A stretch of 7,610 nucleotides of DNA. Origin: CAZIRF01 sp964541755 (lineage in GTDB: Bacteria; Spirochaetota; Spirochaetia; Treponematales; Breznakiellaceae). Positions 5,690 to 7,610 of the stretch are shown here, piece after piece (the first letter of the stretch is position 1; the number at the start of each line of letters is the position of its first letter). The notes beneath the pieces are model-generated. The model was not told where the DNA came from, searched no databases, and saw only the letters and a list, made by a program, of their open reading frames with translations. Made by a program: the position numbers and the translations under genes. The stretch lies in assembly GCA_964541755.1 (NCBI GenBank), contig CAZIRF010000073.1:1-7610 (forward strand), in the 5' to 3' direction.

Positions 5690-6898
5690 CTATCTGCAGG
5701 GGCTTTCTTCCAATCCCCGGTCCCCCCCGGTAAGGCACTCCGGGCCGTCAGGGGTGATAAGGTAAGTCTCCTCGACTCCCACCATGCCGTAGTCCTGGAT
5801 GCCGCTCTTGGGTTCGAGGGCTATCACCATGCCCTCTTCAAGGACGTCCCGGCTCTTTGGCATGATGACCGGGGGCTCGTCGATGTGGAGCCCCACGCCA
5901 TGACCCAAAAAACCCACCTGGGCCTTGGCATAGCCCATGAAGTGCTCATGGAGTTCTGAGGGCAGGTCCTTCGTTGCCGCATCCCAAACGGCGGCGCAGG
6001 GCGTGCCCGGCTTAAGGAGTTCAAGGGCGCGCGAAAGGACCGTGCGGCAGGCTTCATGGACAGCCCTTGCCTGTTCAGGCGGCTCGGCCCCAAAGGAGAG
6101 GATGCGCGTTTTGTCGCTGTGGTAGCCGCAATAGCCAAAGCCCATGTCTGCAAATACGAGGTCCCCGCGTTTGAGCAGGCGATCCCGGCTACCCAGGACC
6201 GGAGCGGCGGGGTGCAAGCCGACCATGCCGCCGGGCCCGTCGAAGGCAGTGGGATACAGGGAGTTCGTCCCGAAGCCGATCTGCGCAACCGCGATTTCGG
6301 TCTGGAACATGTTGACCCGCATGAGGCCCTGATGCCCCAGGGCCACGGCAGCGCGGTAGAGCTCGGCGCCGAGTTCGGCCTCGCTCATACCCTCAACGAG
6401 GAGCGTGGGAAGTACCTCGTCGAGGAGTTTGGCATGACGGCGGCCTGCTTCGCGCATGAGCGCAATCTCGCCGGGCTCTTTGACCGCGCGAAGGCGGGCA
6501 ATGACCGCGTCGAGCGGGAGGATATCTTCCATTGTTAAATATTTCTTCATGCGCTCGAGCATGGCGAGGGTCATCGATTCGCCATCCAGATAACAACGCC
6601 CCATCCGTGCGGGAAATTCTTCGAGGAGGTCCCGGTACGAACGCATTGGACGGATATCCGCAAGGGGCGATTCATCCCGTGCCCGCTCGAAACTGCGACG
6701 CGCCCACAGAATAACAGAGCCGTCGGGACGAAGGCTGATAATGCCGTCCTGCATGGTCCCGGCAAGCCAGTACATATTGACTCGCCCCACGATAAAGGCG
6801 ACTTCAAAGCCCCCCTCCCGGGCAGCAAGGGCCGCGGCAAGGGAGCGGGCGCGCCGTTCAAAAATGTCTTTGGAAAATCGGCCGTTTTCTGTGCACAT
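5690..6898 (-). CDS. M24-family aminopeptidase (Xaa-Pro peptidase-like)
   Basis: A 402-residue metallopeptidase with a creatinase-type N-terminal domain (about 1-140) and a pita-bread M24 catalytic domain (about 145-385). The five dinuclear metal ligands can all be placed: Asp251 in ADMGFGYCGY, Asp262 in HSDKTR, His333 in LGHGVGLHIDEPP, Glu362 in ALEPK and Glu376 in GVEETYLIT. This fits aminopeptidase P/prolidase-type enzymes, which remove N-terminal residues before proline or split Xaa-Pro dipeptides; dipeptidase and aminopeptidase cannot be told apart from this. No signal peptide, so cytoplasmic. I start at ATG 6898 (MCTENGRFSKDIFERR) rather than the open frame 12 codons further upstream, because TATCAT lies 6 nt before this ATG and the upstream codons are promoter sequence. 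No SD is present. It lies 72 bp upstream of ffh on the same strand with no clear terminator between them. Confidence 0.92.
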   Translation of the reverse strand: MCTENGRFSKDIFERRARSLAAALAAREGGFEVAFIVGRVNMYWLAGTMQDGIISLRPDGSVILWARRSFERARDESPLADIRPMRSYRDLLEEFPARMGRCYLDGESMTLAMLERMKKYLTMEDILPLDAVIARLRAVKEPGEIALMREAGRRHAKLLDEVLPTLLVEGMSEAELGAELYRAAVALGHQGLMRVNMFQTEIAVAQIGFGTNSLYPTAFDGPGGMVGLHPAAPVLGSRDRLLKRGDLVFADMGFGYCGYHSDKTRILSFGAEPPEQARAVHEACRTVLSRALELLKPGTPCAAVWDAATKDLPSELHEHFMGYAKAQVGFLGHGVGLHIDEPPVIMPKSRDVLEEGMVIALEPKSGIQDYGMVGVEETYLITPDGPECLTGGDRGLEESPCR

Positions 6899-6904
6899 GG
6901 CGGA

Positions 6905-6934
6905 ATGATACGATAGAATTATCAATAAAGACAA
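6905..6934 (-). promoter_or_regulatory. Promoter of M24 peptidase gene (leaderless type)
   Basis: Minus strand: TTGTCT (6934-6929, 4/6), 18 nt of AT-rich spacer, TATCAT (6910-6905, 5/6 to TATAAT), then TCCGCC and the ATG at 6898. There is no purine-rich SD in the 6 nt left, so the transcript is predicted to begin at or next to the ATG. Confidence 0.55.
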
Positions 6935-6963
6935 TGTTTCAAGCCAATTTCAAAAATCGCTTA

Positions 6964-7000
6964 TTCTGCGATAAACTGATATACCCGCCCTTCTGCGATA
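6964..7000. repeat. 10-bp direct repeat TTCTGCGATA, two copies
   Basis: TTCTGCGATA occurs at 6964-6973 and 6991-7000, 27 bp apart, in the AT-richer gap upstream of the peptidase promoter. The first copy's GCGAT also pairs with ATCGC at 6956-6960 (7-nt loop). The role is unknown: regulator half-sites or a remnant of rearrangement are both possible. The gap 6899-7108 holds no other convincing gene. Confidence 0.4.
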
Positions 7001-7108
7001 GCATTGATGACAACGTATGCAAAAGGGGGCATCGTTCTGTTGATAGTTCCAGGAGGCAGGGGGGCCTTCCCGCACTTCTTGGAGGATCTATACTGATACA
7101 GCATCATC

Positions 7109-7555
7109 ATGTTCAAGTCCTGTTACCCCTTGAGCGAGGTCGGGGACTCGATTGAAGACGAGCAGGATGTCTATACCGGCCTCCTCGATTACTTTGCAGC
7201 ACACCAGGACAAGCTCTTCGTACTCATCACCCCTCCGGGCAAAAAGGTAGTGTCAAGTTATCAAAAAACGCGAGAGCTCTGCGATTGGCTCGTTGACAGT
7301 GAAGGGGGATGGCTCGCTGGCTATGAACACGCCAACGTATTTGTCTACGATTTTTACTGCACACTCTCTGAAGAGGACTCACACCACCGTGTCGTCAACA
7401 GTCTTGTCGAGCGCGCTTGGGCCAACAACTACGACGGGAACTCTCCCTATCACAACGACGATAATCACCCGAATACTACCGGGAACCAAAAGGCGACAGA
7501 AGAATTTCTGCCCCTGCTCAATGCGGCCTGGAATCGCTGGCAGGGCAATGATTGA
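7109..7555 (+). pseudogene. SGNH/GDSL-like hydrolase, C-terminal part only (N-terminally truncated)
   Basis: A 148-residue frame resembling the C-terminal half of SGNH/GDSL-fold hydrolases. Visible marks: MFKSCYPLSE (1-10), like the (I/V)xFKxCFP strand of these proteins; DKLFVLITPPG (34-44); ANVFVYDFY (75-83); and NDDNHPNTTGNQKATEEF (116-133), in which Asp117-x-x-His120 is the block V catalytic pair, followed by the usual Gly and C-terminal helix. Family members are commonly about twice this long; the N-terminal GDS nucleophile block is absent. Directly upstream the same frame is closed by TGA at 7094-7096, after a short open stretch (6980-7093) with no GDS motif. The ATG at 7109 is internal to a conserved strand and has no well-spaced SD (GGAGG at 7081-7085 is too far). 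I read this as a 5'-truncated remnant; a sequencing error or a strongly diverged N-terminus is possible. Base composition is less GC-rich than its neighbours, suggesting an acquired gene. Confidence 0.6.
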
Positions 7556-7610
7556 TTAGTAACCAGAAGCCTGCAGCTCAAGCTACCTTGGCGAATTGGG
7601 GGACCCAGTT
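7556..7610. other. Non-coding window end, nothing assignable
   Basis: The last 55 bases hold no gene I can support. The terminal stretch around GGGGGACCCAGTT has the flavour of an insertion-sequence end (read on the other strand it starts AACTGGGTCCCCC), but the sequence stops before this can be tested. Confidence 0.2.

Noticed and set aside
5084..5959. 291-codon open frame on the plus strand across ffh and the peptidase gene
   Set aside because: It is antisense to two highly conserved genes and spans their intergenic promoter. The long open frame follows from third-position GC bias.
7094..7096. TGA in the hydrolase frame read as selenocysteine
   Set aside because: No SECIS-like hairpin is evident just after it and SGNH hydrolases do not use selenocysteine at this position; a stop in a decayed frame is simpler.
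6934..7155. 73-codon plus-strand frame in the gap before the hydrolase remnant
   Set aside because: No SD, no recognisable motif, and it overlaps the conserved hydrolase start in another frame.

Overview
The window comes from a GC-rich bacterial chromosome. Coding strands have strongly G/C-biased third positions, which also produces long antisense ORFs that are not genes. Ffh, the lipoprotein signal and the gene mix are bacterial. The HAD nucleotidase, the BmpA-type nucleoside/sugar permease pair and the relaxed lipobox remind me of a free-living or host-associated spirochaete, but that is only a family-level impression and no rRNA is present to settle it.

Layout. (1) Bases 1-1171, + strand: the 3' end of one ABC permease and a complete second permease, overlapping by ATGA; this is the distal part of a nucleoside/simple-sugar importer operon. 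(2) Bases 1189-2766: a metallo-beta-lactamase-fold hydrolase (-) and a 2H phosphoesterase of the 2'-5' RNA ligase/LigT type (+), divergent with back-to-back promoters in 93 bp. (3) Bases 2807-4140, - strand: a HAD pyrimidine-5'-nucleotidase-like gene preceded by a predicted lipoprotein gene, separated by a strong intrinsic terminator. (4) Bases 4274-5617, - strand: ffh, the signal recognition particle GTPase. (5) Bases 5690-6898, - strand: an M24 (Xaa-Pro) aminopeptidase. (6) Bases 6899-7610: an AT-richer patch with the C-terminal part of an SGNH/GDSL-like hydrolase that lacks its N-terminal nucleophile block, probably a truncated or accessory gene.

The genes are mostly unrelated housekeeping or metabolic enzymes, each in its own transcription unit. 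The most interesting pattern is in how they start. Five genes at the head of a transcription unit (MBL hydrolase, 2H phosphoesterase, HAD, ffh, M24 peptidase) have a -35/-10-like pair placed so that the -10 ends only 5-7 nt before the ATG, with no usable Shine-Dalgarno sequence. They look leaderless. By contrast the second permease (inside an operon) and the lipoprotein gene carry clear SD sequences. In one case (HAD) the promoter is built into the preceding gene's terminator hairpin: the -35 lies in the loop and the spacer is the descending arm plus the T-tract. The lipoprotein gene alone has an elaborate upstream region: tandem 7-bp repeats next to a -35, a G/C hairpin, and a 34-bp near-perfect palindrome that contains a TATAAT and ends just before the SD.

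I see no CRISPR array, tRNA, rRNA, phage module or defence system. The leaderless and terminator-promoter readings are inferences from sequence and need transcript 5'-end data.
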